DNA of 64,000 nucleotides from Acidobacteriaceae bacterium (GCA_027452245.1 DAIDGW010000209.1:1-64000); one strand, 5' to 3'; numbered from the stretch's first letter, positions 9,220 to 18,491 are shown. The notes: generated by a model from the sequence alone, not told the origin. Numbers and translations: made by a program.

Positions 9220-10895
9220 GCGAAGTGCCGGTAGCCCTTCCTGTGCTAAGGAAATTGCAGCGCTTCGAACACGAAGGCGGCATGTTGAGTTGGGTAGCGT
9301 CCGTCGATCATAAACAAATCGGGATACTCTATCTGGTTACTTCACTGATTTTCTTTCTCGCCGGCGGCGTGGAAGCGCTGCTGATGCGCACTCAGTTGAT
9401 TGTCCCCGAAAATCGCTTCCTTAATCCTTCGCTTTACAACCAGATTTTCACGATGCATGGCACAACCATGATCTTTCTGGTGGTCGTGCCTGTGCTGTTG
9501 GGCTTAATGGTCTATTTGATTCCATTGATGATCGGGGCGCGTGATTTTGCATTTCCTCGACTCAATGCGTTTGCCTACTGGATGTACGCCCTTGGCGGGC
9601 TTCTTCTGTACTTCAGCTTCTTTGCTCACGACGCACCGGCGGCGGGTTGGTTCGCATACACGCCACTAAGTGAAAAACCTTATTCAAATCTGCAAGGCAT
9701 GGATTATTGGGCGCTCTCATTATTGGTTGTAGGGACGGGAACGATCGCAACCGGGTTGAATGTCATTGCGACCATAGCGTCGATGCGAATCAAGGGAATG
9801 AGCTTGCGACACCTGCCGCTCTTTGCATGGATGTCGCTGATCAATTCGTTTCTGATTGTCGGCGCGATGCCCGCCCTGAATGCGGCACTTGTCATGTTGC
9901 TGGTTGATCGGCAACTTCAGGGTAATTTTTTTAAACCAGCGGCCGGTGGATCGCCTATTTTCTGGCAGCACGTCTTCTGGAATTTCGGCCACCCCGAAGT
10001 GTACATAATGGTGCTCCCGGCATTCGGGATCATTTCAGAGGTCATTCCGGTATTTTCCCGAAAGGTTATCTACGGATATGCGGTGGTCGCGGGCTCAACC
10101 GTCGCGATTGCGTTGCTCAGTTTTGGCGTGTGGGCCCACCACATGTTTGCGGTTGGGCTGGGTCATTTTCTGGACCTTGTTTTCGCCGCCAGTAGCATGC
10201 TGATCGCAGTTCCTACGGGAGTAAAGATCTTCAACTGGATTGCCACGATGTGGGGCGGAGCGATTCGCTTCACAACTTCCATGTGGTTTGCCGTTGCCTT
10301 TTTGGTCATGTTCACCATCGGGGGCCTGAGCGGGGTGATGTTCGCTGTCGTTCCCATCGACTGGCAACTCACCGACACGTACTTCGTCGTAGCGCACATG
10401 CATTACGTGTTGTTCGGGGGCACTGCTTTTGCTGTATTCGCCGGAATCTATTATTGGTTTCCGAAATTCAGCGGGCGCATGCTTTCTGAGCGAATGGGAA
10501 AATGGCACTTTTGGTTGACGTTCATTGGCTTCAATCTGACCTTCATGGTCCAACACTCTTTGGGCATGCTGGGGATGCCACGAAGAGTCTTCACCTATCC
10601 GAACATCCACACATGGAAAGTTCTGAACTTCGTTTCGACAATTGGCGCTTATATTCTGGGAGTCTCCGTTGTCGTCTTCCTTTGGAACGTCATTGCTAGC
10701 GCGAGACAAGGCAGGACTGCAGGCGACGATCCCTGGGATGCCTGGACTCTGGAGTGGGCCACCAGTTCTCCGCCTCCGGTGCACAACTTTGATTACGTTC
10801 CTCCGGTCCGCAGCGCTCGTCCACTTTGGGATTTGAAACATCCTGAGGATACAGATTGGGAGCGAGCCAGAAAGAGGCAGCGCAATGGCCGGTGA
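9216..10895 (+). CDS. coxA: Cytochrome c oxidase subunit I, canonical A1 type
   Basis: A 559-residue heme-copper oxidase catalytic subunit with 12 membrane helices. All ligands are visible: His80 for heme a (TMHGT), His259 in HPEVY with cross-link Tyr263, the CuB pair His308-His309 (AHHMFAV), and the heme a3/heme a pair in VAHMHYV. Proton-pathway residues are canonical: Asp of GARDFAFPRLN, Glu261 of HPEVY and Lys337 of PTGVK. It should reduce O2 and pump protons. It serves as the internal control for the altered second subunit I at 24931-26808. It overlaps the preceding gene by 4 bases and the following gene by 11. Confidence 0.97.
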   Translation: MSEVPVALPVLRKLQRFEHEGGMLSWVASVDHKQIGILYLVTSLIFFLAGGVEALLMRTQLIVPENRFLNPSLYNQIFTMHGTTMIFLVVVPVLLGLMVYLIPLMIGARDFAFPRLNAFAYWMYALGGLLLYFSFFAHDAPAAGWFAYTPLSEKPYSNLQGMDYWALSLLVVGTGTIATGLNVIATIASMRIKGMSLRHLPLFAWMSLINSFLIVGAMPALNAALVMLLVDRQLQGNFFKPAAGGSPIFWQHVFWNFGHPEVYIMVLPAFGIISEVIPVFSRKVIYGYAVVAGSTVAIALLSFGVWAHHMFAVGLGHFLDLVFAASSMLIAVPTGVKIFNWIATMWGGAIRFTTSMWFAVAFLVMFTIGGLSGVMFAVVPIDWQLTDTYFVVAHMHYVLFGGTAFAVFAGIYYWFPKFSGRMLSERMGKWHFWLTFIGFNLTFMVQHSLGMLGMPRRVFTYPNIHTWKVLNFVSTIGAYILGVSVVVFLWNVIASARQGRTAGDDPWDAWTLEWATSSPPPVHNFDYVPPVRSARPLWDLKHPEDTDWERARKRQRNGR

Positions 10896-11457
10896 GTTTG
10901 TCCATCAAAAGAGCAGAGTGCTCATCCTGACTTTTATTTTCAGCGAGAGTATATTTTTTGCCTTCCTCATTACAGCGTTCGTGCTGTACCACGGAAGATC
11001 GGCAGGAGGGCCAGACGCTCGCAACACTCTCGATCCAATCAGGACCGGTATTTACAGTCTGATCTTGTGGGCGAGCAGCGTAACCGTATGGCTCTCGGAA
11101 AGGGCCATGCGCCACCTTTCGATTACGCGTAGCAAGCGTTGGCTCGAGGTCACGATTCTACTGGGCGGGATCTTTCTGGTTGGACAAGGTATTGAATATC
11201 ACGGACTGTTCGCGAAAGGGATGAGTGTTGAGACAGACTTATTCGCGACTACATTCTTTACCACGACGGGATTCCATGCTCTGCATGTGTTCATTGGACT
11301 CATCGTGCTTCTCATCGTGAGAGGCCTGACAGTAGCGGGATTCGGGCAAGAGGAATACCAGCGCGAAGGGTTCATTGCTGCGTCCTATTACTGGCACTTC
11401 GTCGACGCGGTGTGGGTGGCCGTCTTCTTCATCTTCTACATCTGGGGCACTCGATGA
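10885..11457 (+). CDS. coxC: Cytochrome c oxidase subunit III
   Basis: A 190-residue membrane protein of the five-helix short subunit III class. Diagnostic segments include FIFSESIFFAFLITAF near the N-terminus, GLFAKGM, TGFHALHVFIGL near 135-145 and YYWHFVDAVWVAVFFIFY at the end. It stabilises subunit I in the inner membrane. It overlaps subunit I by 11 bases, and its TGA overlaps the ATG of ctaG, consistent with translational coupling. Confidence 0.95.
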   Translation: MAGEFVHQKSRVLILTFIFSESIFFAFLITAFVLYHGRSAGGPDARNTLDPIRTGIYSLILWASSVTVWLSERAMRHLSITRSKRWLEVTILLGGIFLVGQGIEYHGLFAKGMSVETDLFATTFFTTTGFHALHVFIGLIVLLIVRGLTVAGFGQEEYQREGFIAASYYWHFVDAVWVAVFFIFYIWGTR

Positions 11458-12293
11458 CCACCCGCGAACTGCTCATATCAGCTTGGGATTGGGAACCTTC
11501 GGTTCTGATTGGCTGTGCTGCCTTGCTGATTGTTTACTTCTCGTTAGTACGGTCCAGAACTCGGGCAAAGTCGACTACCTACGCAGCCGGAGTCATTGTT
11601 CTTCTGCTTGCGCTCGTTTCTCCTATCGACACCTTGAGCGACGACTATCTATTTAGCATGCATATGGTTCAGCACCTGCTGCTGATCCTGGTCGTAAGTC
11701 CGCTGCTGATTCTCGGAATCCCCCGAAATACGGCAGAGCAAATTGTGGGTCACGGTCGCATTGCGCAGATCGAACAATATTTATCCGATCCGGTAATCGC
11801 GTGGACAGGTATGGCGCTTGCCCTTGCCCTTTGGCACGTTCCGATCTTCTATAACTATGCGCTCAGAAACGAAGACGTACACATAGCGCAACACCTGATG
11901 TTTTTGGTTACGGCCGTCATTTTCTGGTGGCCCGTATTCCATCCTGTACCGGAATTGCGGCTGAAAACGCTTCCCATGGTGATCTATTTATTTCTTGCAA
12001 CAATGTTCAACAGCGTGCTCGGCATAATCATCACTTTTGCTCCTCTCGGTTGGTATCCCGCCTATATACATCCCAACGACGAATTCGGTGCGCTGTCTCT
12101 GATTCGCAAGCATTGGAATATCTCCGCCGCCGCTGACCTTCAACTTGGAGGCCTATTGATGTGGGTACCTGCAGGACTGATCTACTTCACGATCATCGTC
12201 ATCGCAATTATTCGCTGGCAGTCGCAGGGCGACTCCGATGCTATCGCGTACAATGCGAAACCCTACTTACTGGGAGACCACAATGCGACCTAA
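11454..12293 (+). CDS. ctaG: Cytochrome c oxidase assembly protein CtaG (caa3 type)
   Basis: I take the ATG at 11454 (279 residues), which overlaps the subunit III stop as ATGA; an upstream start at 11412 would run deep into coxC. Seven or so membrane helices are visible with conserved patterns of the caa3_CtaG family: FSMHMVQHLLLILVVSPLLI (about 65-85), LWHVPIFYNYAL and WWPVFHPVPEL. The family is required for CuB insertion or assembly of caa3 oxidase. It lies immediately after the three core subunits, as in Bacillus-type operons. Confidence 0.9.
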   Translation: MTTRELLISAWDWEPSVLIGCAALLIVYFSLVRSRTRAKSTTYAAGVIVLLLALVSPIDTLSDDYLFSMHMVQHLLLILVVSPLLILGIPRNTAEQIVGHGRIAQIEQYLSDPVIAWTGMALALALWHVPIFYNYALRNEDVHIAQHLMFLVTAVIFWWPVFHPVPELRLKTLPMVIYLFLATMFNSVLGIIITFAPLGWYPAYIHPNDEFGALSLIRKHWNISAAADLQLGGLLMWVPAGLIYFTIIVIAIIRWQSQGDSDAIAYNAKPYLLGDHNAT

Positions 12294-12708
12294 AGCCGGA
12301 ACCGGTGAATCGCAGCCCGCCAAAATGACCTTGGCATTCGGCGCAACGCTCGGAGCGGTGTGGGGAGCAATCCTTGGTGCGAGACTGACTTCCAACATGG
12401 CTGATGTGCGTGGAGGTGGAGAAGGAAAACGAGCCTTCCCGACAACTTCGAATGCTTCTGCGATTTCAAACCTTGGGCGTCCGTTTTCTCGGGAGCTGCA
12501 CTTTCCTTCGAAACCTGCTGCGGACTGGCAAGATCCGCAACCTTCGAGGCTTCCCAAGCCGACGTATGCACCTGCGGCGATGGCGTTCGGGCTGGCATTG
12601 TCTGCGGCGGGGGTCGTCACCCGCTTTTGGGTATCGCTGGCCGGCTTCATCTGCTTCCTGCTGGGAATTGCAAGCTGGATTGGAGATCTGCTGCATGAAC
12701 ACAAATGA
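12283..12708 (+). CDS. Small membrane protein of the oxidase operon, unknown function
   Basis: I choose the ATG at 12283 (141 residues), which overlaps the end of ctaG by 11 bases. One helix lies near 15-33 (MTLAFGATLGAVWGAILG). A proline-rich link (LPKPTYAP) leads into two helices at about 93-137, ending GIASWIGDLLHEHK. The C-terminal pattern resembles small extra subunits found in some bacterial caa3 oxidases, but I cannot assign a named family. Its position between ctaG and the Rieske gene, overlapping both, suggests a structural part of the oxidase or of a bc-oxidase supercomplex. Confidence 0.65.
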   Translation: MRPKAGTGESQPAKMTLAFGATLGAVWGAILGARLTSNMADVRGGGEGKRAFPTTSNASAISNLGRPFSRELHFPSKPAADWQDPQPSRLPKPTYAPAAMAFGLALSAAGVVTRFWVSLAGFICFLLGIASWIGDLLHEHK

Positions 12709-13210
12709 ACGTTCGGGAGAGAGCGACCCCGTATCACAAGTGCGGCGTGACATGCTGAATGCAGTATGTATTCTGCTGGGGCTCGGCGCGTCTGCCTTAG
12801 TTGCGGCTCCGGTCGTGGGATTTCTACTCGCGCCCTTCCTGCGACCAAAGCCGAGGTTGTGGCGTCCGGTGGGCCGCCTGCAGGATTTCCAAGTCGGGCA
12901 AACCGTACAGGTCAAATTCGCGCGATCCAACCCACTGCCATGGGACGGGTTTTTAGCGGAGACATCCGCTTGGCTGCGTCGCGAAACCGAGGGATATCTG
13001 ATCGCATTCTCGATCAACTGCACGCACCTGGGCTGTCCGGTTCGCTGGGAGAAGAACGCTGAGTTGTTTCTGTGCCCTTGTCATGGCGGAGTTTACGACG
13101 ACAGCGGAAATGTAGTGGCTGGTCCACCGCCTCGATCTCTGGTGCGTTATCCAGTTCGTGTGACCAATGGGAATGTGGAGATTCAGACGACCCCAATCCC
13201 TTTGGTGTAA
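12695..13210 (+). CDS. Rieske 2Fe-2S protein of a cytochrome bc complex
   Basis: The ATG at 12695 overlaps the preceding stop and gives 171 residues. One N-terminal membrane helix (about 22-48) is followed by the Rieske domain. The cluster motifs are CTHLGC (Cys109, His111) and CPCHGG (Cys127, His130), and the remaining cysteines can form the usual disulfide. A GPPPRSL loop after the second motif matches the Pro-rich loop of bc-type Rieske proteins. It should carry electrons from quinol at the cytochrome b Qo site to a cytochrome c. The cytochrome b gene follows after 35 bases. Confidence 0.93.
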   Translation: MNTNERSGESDPVSQVRRDMLNAVCILLGLGASALVAAPVVGFLLAPFLRPKPRLWRPVGRLQDFQVGQTVQVKFARSNPLPWDGFLAETSAWLRRETEGYLIAFSINCTHLGCPVRWEKNAELFLCPCHGGVYDDSGNVVAGPPPRSLVRYPVRVTNGNVEIQTTPIPLV

Positions 13211-13245
13211 GAAAACGACTGCGCCTTAGGAACTACTGCACGACG

Positions 13246-14679
13246 ATGCTTCGATTCTTAATCCATGCCTGGCATACGATTGATGATCGCCTCGGCGTCC
13301 GCAAATACTTCCTGCCTATCATTCAGCATCCGGTACCGCCGGACACAAACTGGTGGTATGTCTTTGGCAGCGCGACATTAGTGACGTTCATCATGCAGAT
13401 CGTCACCGGCACTGTACTGGCGACAATTTATGTCCCATCGACTGCACATGCCTATGACAGCATGCAATTTATTACTCGCGATGCTTTCCTGGGACATTTG
13501 GTGCGTGGACTGCACTACTGGGGCGCATCCGCGATGATTCTCTTCATTGGTATCCATTCTGTCCGTGTGTACCTGATGGGAGCCTTCAAGTATCCACGTG
13601 AGGCGAACTGGTTGACGGGAAGTGTCCTGATGGTCCTCACGTTGGGAATGGGTTTCAGCGGGCAATTGCTGCCATGGGACCAGAATGCCGTCTGGTCGGT
13701 TATCGTTGGAGCGGAACAAGCGGCCAAAGTACCTATTGTCGGTACGGCACTCGCCCGCTGGATCCTGGCTGGACAGATGCTCGGAGGCATGACCCTTTCT
13801 CGGTTTTACGCGGCACATGTCTTTTTCTTCCCGGGATTGATGTTTCTTGTGCTCGGACTGCACCTCTACCTGGTGATTTACAACGGAATTTCAGAACCTC
13901 CGAAGGCCGGACGGCCAGTTGATCTGAAACAATATCGCGCCTGGTACGAACACATGATCAAGACCGAAGGCGTTCCGTTCTGGCCGGATGCGGCATGGCG
14001 CGATATGGTGTTTGGCGTGCTGCTGGTTAGTACGATCTTCCTCCTAGCCTGGTATGTTGGCCCGCCCGCACTCAAGAAACCGCCGGATCCGACGATCATT
14101 GACGCCTCACCGCAGCCCTACTGGTATTTCCTGTGGTTCTTCTCTGTCCTGGCAATGTCGCCGCATGCAGGAGAAACTTTTCTGATCATTGCAACTCCCT
14201 CGGTGTTCTTTATCGTGATGTTCTTGCTTCCCTTCATCGCCCACAAAGGCGAGCGAAGCCCACGAAGACGGCCGTGGGCTGTAGCCCTCGTTATAATGTC
14301 GGTGATCATTATCGGCGTGTTCTGGTACGAAGCGAAGATTCATCCATGGGTGCCGGATTTTCACGCGCAAGTGCTCCCGCAGTCTGTGGTGAACAGCAAC
14401 GACCCGGCTGTGATTCACGGCGCTTCCCTCTTCCATGAACGTGGATGTGAATTTTGCCATCACGTTTCCGGCTACGGCGGCCATCGTGGACCAGACCTGA
14501 CCGACATTGGGAATCGACTCTCCTCTCAACAGATGATGACCTTCATCATGAATGGCGGGTACAACATGCCTCCATTTGCGAGTTTACTGAAGGCGAATGA
14601 TGCCAACGATCTGGTTGCGTTTTTGCAATCGCGAAAGGTGAGCGGCAACAGTCAGGCCCTCACTCGGACAAAGCAATGA
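13246..14679 (+). CDS. Cytochrome b of a bc complex with C-terminal cytochrome c domain
   Basis: From the ATG at 13246 the protein is 477 residues. Heme ligands are His90/His104 in the second helix and His191/His206 in the fourth; the 14 residues between the last two is the spacing of cytochrome b6 rather than mitochondrial b. The Qo motif, normally PEWY, reads PYWY at 291-294. A C-terminal cytochrome c domain has CEFCH (401-405) and a late Met in YNMPPFA. Fusion of b and c in one chain removes the need for a separate c1, and the nearby caa3 oxidase suggests direct electron hand-over. It overlaps the next gene by ATGA at 14676. Confidence 0.92.
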   Translation: MLRFLIHAWHTIDDRLGVRKYFLPIIQHPVPPDTNWWYVFGSATLVTFIMQIVTGTVLATIYVPSTAHAYDSMQFITRDAFLGHLVRGLHYWGASAMILFIGIHSVRVYLMGAFKYPREANWLTGSVLMVLTLGMGFSGQLLPWDQNAVWSVIVGAEQAAKVPIVGTALARWILAGQMLGGMTLSRFYAAHVFFFPGLMFLVLGLHLYLVIYNGISEPPKAGRPVDLKQYRAWYEHMIKTEGVPFWPDAAWRDMVFGVLLVSTIFLLAWYVGPPALKKPPDPTIIDASPQPYWYFLWFFSVLAMSPHAGETFLIIATPSVFFIVMFLLPFIAHKGERSPRRRPWAVALVIMSVIIIGVFWYEAKIHPWVPDFHAQVLPQSVVNSNDPAVIHGASLFHERGCEFCHHVSGYGGHRGPDLTDIGNRLSSQQMMTFIMNGGYNMPPFASLLKANDANDLVAFLQSRKVSGNSQALTRTKQ

Positions 14680-15203
14680 ACTCCAATTCATCTGCTGGCC
14701 GAAACGGGTTGTTCGCTTCTGTATTGCTTATTTCTTTTCTCTTTTCCAGCCATCGAGACTTGTTGGTATGGGCACAAAACAGCACGAATACGACGCAACA
14801 TACGCTGGAACTGTTGCTGTCCGGACAAGCCTCTTCTCTCATCGACAAACCAATCTTGCTATCTCGAGTTTTGGTACAAGGCAAACCACGGCAGAAGAAT
14901 ACGACTCCCAAGGATCAGGGCATGAGATATTCACCCTCTTTCTGGATCGGGCCCAGCCGAAAAAAACTGATTCTGGTCAGCATTCCGAGCGGTCTCGATC
15001 CGGTGAGCCCGGCCAACATAACGCGACACGTCGAAAAGGGTGATATTGTCGACGTCACAGGTACGGTCCGTCCGGCCCCCGATGACACACAACTGAAAGC
15101 CGTTTACGGTCTCGACAATAACGGAATTGCCCAGGTTCGCCAGCTGGGCATCATTGTTGAAGCGGGTGCTGTCATTGTCAGGACGAACAGTTCTGGACGG
15201 TAG
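14676..15203 (+). CDS. Small exported protein of the respiratory operon, unknown function
   Basis: A 175-residue protein starting with an ATGA overlap with cytochrome b. An N-terminal hydrophobic stretch (about 11-33) could be a signal peptide or anchor. The rest is beta-rich with a segment EKGDIVDVTGTVRPAP resembling the OB-like strand pattern of periplasmic proteins that test redox or nucleic-acid ligands. I recognise no family and see no Cys-x2-Cys-His. Its coupling to cytochrome b suggests a role in assembly or protection of the complex (inference). Confidence 0.6.
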   Translation: MNSNSSAGRNGLFASVLLISFLFSSHRDLLVWAQNSTNTTQHTLELLLSGQASSLIDKPILLSRVLVQGKPRQKNTTPKDQGMRYSPSFWIGPSRKKLILVSIPSGLDPVSPANITRHVEKGDIVDVTGTVRPAPDDTQLKAVYGLDNNGIAQVRQLGIIVEAGAVIVRTNSSGR

Positions 15204-15222
15204 TATAAGTGCGAGGAACCAA

Positions 15223-17904
15223 ATGAAGTGTACGGCCTCTTTGACTTGCAGCCTTATTCTATGTCTGCTGTTCCCCTCTGCTGAAGCTCAAGAGATTTCC
15301 CTCCCCAAAGATTCCGCCGCCAATGTCACCCGCTCGACTTTGAGCAACGGTTTGCGGGTCGTGATCGTGCGCGACAACCTGGCCCCGGTGGTCACCGTTC
15401 AGGAGAACTACTTAGTGGGAGGAGATGAAACGCCGGCCGGCTTTCCCGGTATGGCCCACGCACAGGAACACATGGCATTCCGCGGCTGCAGCGGGTTATC
15501 CAGCGATCAAATTGCGGCGATTTTTGCACAGCTGGGAGGCGACAACAATGCCGATACACAGCAAAACATCACTCAGTATTTCGAAACTGTACCGGCCCAG
15601 GATCTCGACATTGCACTGCACGCGGATGCCAACTGCATGCGCAATATTGAGGACGCACAAGCGCAATGGGTGTTGGAGCGCGGCGCCATCGAACAAGAAG
15701 TCTCCCGTGATCTGTCAAATCCTACTTACAAGTTTCTCGTTCAGATGGACAAGGACATGTTCGCAGGGACACCGTACGAACACGACCCCCTCGGAACCCG
15801 CCCCTCCTTTGACTCAACTACCGGGATGATGCTGAAAGATTTTCAGCAAAAATGGTACGCGCCTAATAACGCGATTCTGATCATAACCGGGCAAGTTGAT
15901 CCGCAGAAGACCGTGGCCACAATCAAAGAGCTTTACGAAACGATCCCGAAGAAGCAACTTCCATCGCGCACACCGATTCAACTTCAGCCGGTTAAGCCTG
16001 AACACATAAATCTGCCAAGCGACTATCCTTACATCATCAGCATCGTGGCATTTCGTATGCCCGGTACCGACAGCCCAGATTACGCAGCCAGCAGGGTTCT
16101 TAGCGATGTTCTTGCCAGCCAGCGTGCTGATCTTTATGGCCTTGTGCCGCAGGGAAAAGCTCTCGCGGCCGGCTTCGAACTTGGCGAAACCTATCCGAAG
16201 GCAAGTTCTGCATTGGCCTATGCTGTGATTCCGACCAATGGGAATGCTTCCTCCATTCAACAATCGTTGGGATCGATCATCGCTGGTTATGCGAAAAATG
16301 GCGTGCCCACGGACCTCGTAGAGGCTTCGAAGCGGGCCGAGGTGGCCTCCTTCGAATTCGAACGTAACTCCATTCCTGGCCTCGCCTCTCTATGGTCGCA
16401 GGCGCTGGCTGCTGAGGGCCGTGAATCTCCCGAGCAGGATGTTGCAGCGATACAGCGCGTCACCCTGGCTGACGTAAACCGCGTGGCCAAACAATACCTG
16501 GTCATGGCCAATGCGGTCACTGGAACCTTGACGCCTCAGCCCTCCGGTCAAGCGGTATCCGGCAAGGGATTCGGCGGGTCAGAGAAAGTTACACCCACAC
16601 CCACAAAACCCGTGCCGTTTCCGTCATGGGCGCAATCTTTAACGAAGGCGGTTGAAGTTCCTCACTGGAACTTGCACCCGGTGGTCAGCAAGTTACCGAA
16701 CGGAATTGAACTAATCGTTGAAACCGATCACATTACTCCGACAATTACGGTCACTGGAGAAATTCGTCACGAATCCGACCTTGAAACTCCACCGGGAAAA
16801 GAGGGTGTGTCAGATGTACTGGATGGATTGTTCTCCTACGGAACAAAAACTCTGGACCGGATTGCATTTCAAAAAGCACTAGACGACATTGCCGCAAACG
16901 AAAGTGCCGGCGACACATTTTCCCTGCAAGTATTAAAGCGGTTCTTTGATCGCGGCTTGCAACTACTGGCAGACAATGAGCTTGAACCTGCCTTGCCGGC
17001 CGAAGCCTTTACTGTGGTGCAGCAGCAAACAGCCGATTCGGTCGCTGGACTCTTGCAAACGCCGGACTACCGTGCGGAGCGCGCCATGCTTTCCGGACTA
17101 CTTCCGACGGGAGACCCCGTGCTGCGTGAACCCACGCCACAAAAGGTTGCTGCACTCACCCTCAGCGACATCCATAATTATTACGGAAAGACCTTCCGCC
17201 CCGATCTCACAAGAATCGTTGTGGTCGGCGATATTTCACCCGAAGATGCGAAGGCTGAAATCATGAAATGGTTTGGGAGTTGGAAGGCTGAAGGCCAGAA
17301 GCCTGACGTGGATCTGCCACCGATTCCGCGCAACAAGCCTTCAGCAGCTCAAGTACCCGATCCTACCCGGCTTCAAGACTCAGTCACACTTGCGGAAGAA
17401 TTGCCCATGAACCGTTTTAATTCCGATTATTACGCGCTGCAACTTGCCAATCACATACTCGGAGGCGGCTTTTACGCCACGCGCCTGTACCGCGACTTGC
17501 GGGAAAAAACCGGGTACGTGTACAACGTCGAGGAAAGCTTTGATGCCGGACGCACGCGGGCGCGCCTGAACATCTCTTTTGGAGCCGATGCAATCAACGT
17601 TTCAAAAGCGCGAGCACTCATCCAGCAGGATCTAAGAGATATGCAAACTACCTCACCTAGCGCAGGAGAGATGCAACAGGCAGTGGCTATGCTGCTGCGC
17701 GAAATTCCCTTAGAACAGGCAAGCGAATCAGGAATTGCAGCCGGACTATTGGCGCGTTCTGTTCTTGGACTGCCCCTTGATGAACCAGTTCGCGCGGCCG
17801 AGCGATACAAGTCACTGTCAGCCGAACAGGTACGAGCGGCTTTTGCCAAGTGGGTCCGTCCGTCGGATTTTGTGCAAGTAGTTCAAGGGCCGCCTTCCAA
17901 ATAA
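15223..17904 (+). CDS. M16 family zinc peptidase (pitrilysin-like, two-half protein)
   Basis: I choose the ATG at 15223 (893 residues), which follows GCGAGGAACC and begins a clear signal peptide ending at SAEAQ. The N-terminal half holds the inverted zinc motif HAQEH (His79, Glu82, His83), with a distal Glu about 75 residues on near AIEQEVSRDL. The C-terminal half has the M16 fold and the substrate-binding TGYVYNV segment but no zinc motif. This matches periplasmic M16B peptidases. It is the last gene of the oxidase/bc operon, 19 bases after the preceding stop. It could process or degrade respiratory proteins, as mitochondrial bc1 core proteins are M16 relatives, but that link is speculative. 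Confidence 0.88.
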   Translation: MKCTASLTCSLILCLLFPSAEAQEISLPKDSAANVTRSTLSNGLRVVIVRDNLAPVVTVQENYLVGGDETPAGFPGMAHAQEHMAFRGCSGLSSDQIAAIFAQLGGDNNADTQQNITQYFETVPAQDLDIALHADANCMRNIEDAQAQWVLERGAIEQEVSRDLSNPTYKFLVQMDKDMFAGTPYEHDPLGTRPSFDSTTGMMLKDFQQKWYAPNNAILIITGQVDPQKTVATIKELYETIPKKQLPSRTPIQLQPVKPEHINLPSDYPYIISIVAFRMPGTDSPDYAASRVLSDVLASQRADLYGLVPQGKALAAGFELGETYPKASSALAYAVIPTNGNASSIQQSLGSIIAGYAKNGVPTDLVEASKRAEVASFEFERNSIPGLASLWSQALAAEGRESPEQDVAAIQRVTLADVNRVAKQYLVMANAVTGTLTPQPSGQAVSGKGFGGSEKVTPTPTKPVPFPSWAQSLTKAVEVPHWNLHPVVSKLPNGIELIVETDHITPTITVTGEIRHESDLETPPGKEGVSDVLDGLFSYGTKTLDRIAFQKALDDIAANESAGDTFSLQVLKRFFDRGLQLLADNELEPALPAEAFTVVQQQTADSVAGLLQTPDYRAERAMLSGLLPTGDPVLREPTPQKVAALTLSDIHNYYGKTFRPDLTRIVVVGDISPEDAKAEIMKWFGSWKAEGQKPDVDLPPIPRNKPSAAQVPDPTRLQDSVTLAEELPMNRFNSDYYALQLANHILGGGFYATRLYRDLREKTGYVYNVEESFDAGRTRARLNISFGADAINVSKARALIQQDLRDMQTTSPSAGEMQQAVAMLLREIPLEQASESGIAAGLLARSVLGLPLDEPVRAAERYKSLSAEQVRAAFAKWVRPSDFVQVVQGPPSK

Positions 17905-17946
17905 GCTTGGGTGAAGACACATGGGAAGGCTTCAATCGCCGGAATC

Positions 17947-18456
17947 TCAACTTCTGATCCCTAGCTTCAGAAATTGCCGCCGTACGGGTTCTCCAGCCAC
18001 TTCTATAATCAGAACGCCAATGACGATTACCCAGGCGTCGCGCGCCGTTTGCATGGTGCCTAGGGAAACGAGAAGAGTGGTAGCTGCCGCTGCAGGCTGA
18101 CTCGCTTTCAGCAGTAGCGTCGCTGCGGTTGTAATAACTACTGCGACAACTGCAGCCCACAACCTGGGACTGGTGACAAAGCCTGCGCTGTCAACTTTTG
18201 GCGCATTCCAGGCCGCAAAGATCCACAACGAGAGAAATCCGGCACCGAGGCCAGAGAGATGTCCTGCAACAACGTTATAAGGCTTTGCTGTTGGCGCATT
18301 TGGCTCCTCAACCAACTCGTATGCAGTAGGACCCAGGCTGGCGAACAGCAATGGGACATGTGCTGCGAACCCAACCCCACCCGCCAAGAGAATCAGACTG
18401 CCTTCCCCGATCGTGCACAGAACCAGTTTTTTGGAGATCATATGCTTAAGACCCAT
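17947..18456 (-). CDS. HPP family-like membrane protein
   Basis: A 169-residue protein with four or five membrane helices. The segment FASLGPTAYELVEEPNAP is followed by VVAGHLSG and later ATTLLVSLGTM, which fits the HPP family (integral membrane proteins, some linked to nitrite transport in chloroplasts). The function is not established. It lies 35 bases after the HbpS-like gene on the same strand and so may be the last gene of the alcohol dehydrogenase/oxidase operon. It converges with the M16 gene 42 bases away. No terminator is obvious between them. Confidence 0.65.
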   Translation of the reverse strand: MGLKHMISKKLVLCTIGEGSLILLAGGVGFAAHVPLLFASLGPTAYELVEEPNAPTAKPYNVVAGHLSGLGAGFLSLWIFAAWNAPKVDSAGFVTSPRLWAAVVAVVITTAATLLLKASQPAAAATTLLVSLGTMQTARDAWVIVIGVLIIEVAGEPVRRQFLKLGIRS

Positions 18457-18491
18457 CAGTCTCGTTCCGATCTGCTATTGATGCGCGGTCG

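Noticed and set aside
10095-10841. A 248-residue open frame antisense to the first oxidase subunit I
   Set aside because: Shadow of a well-supported gene; composition and lack of a ribosome site argue against translation.
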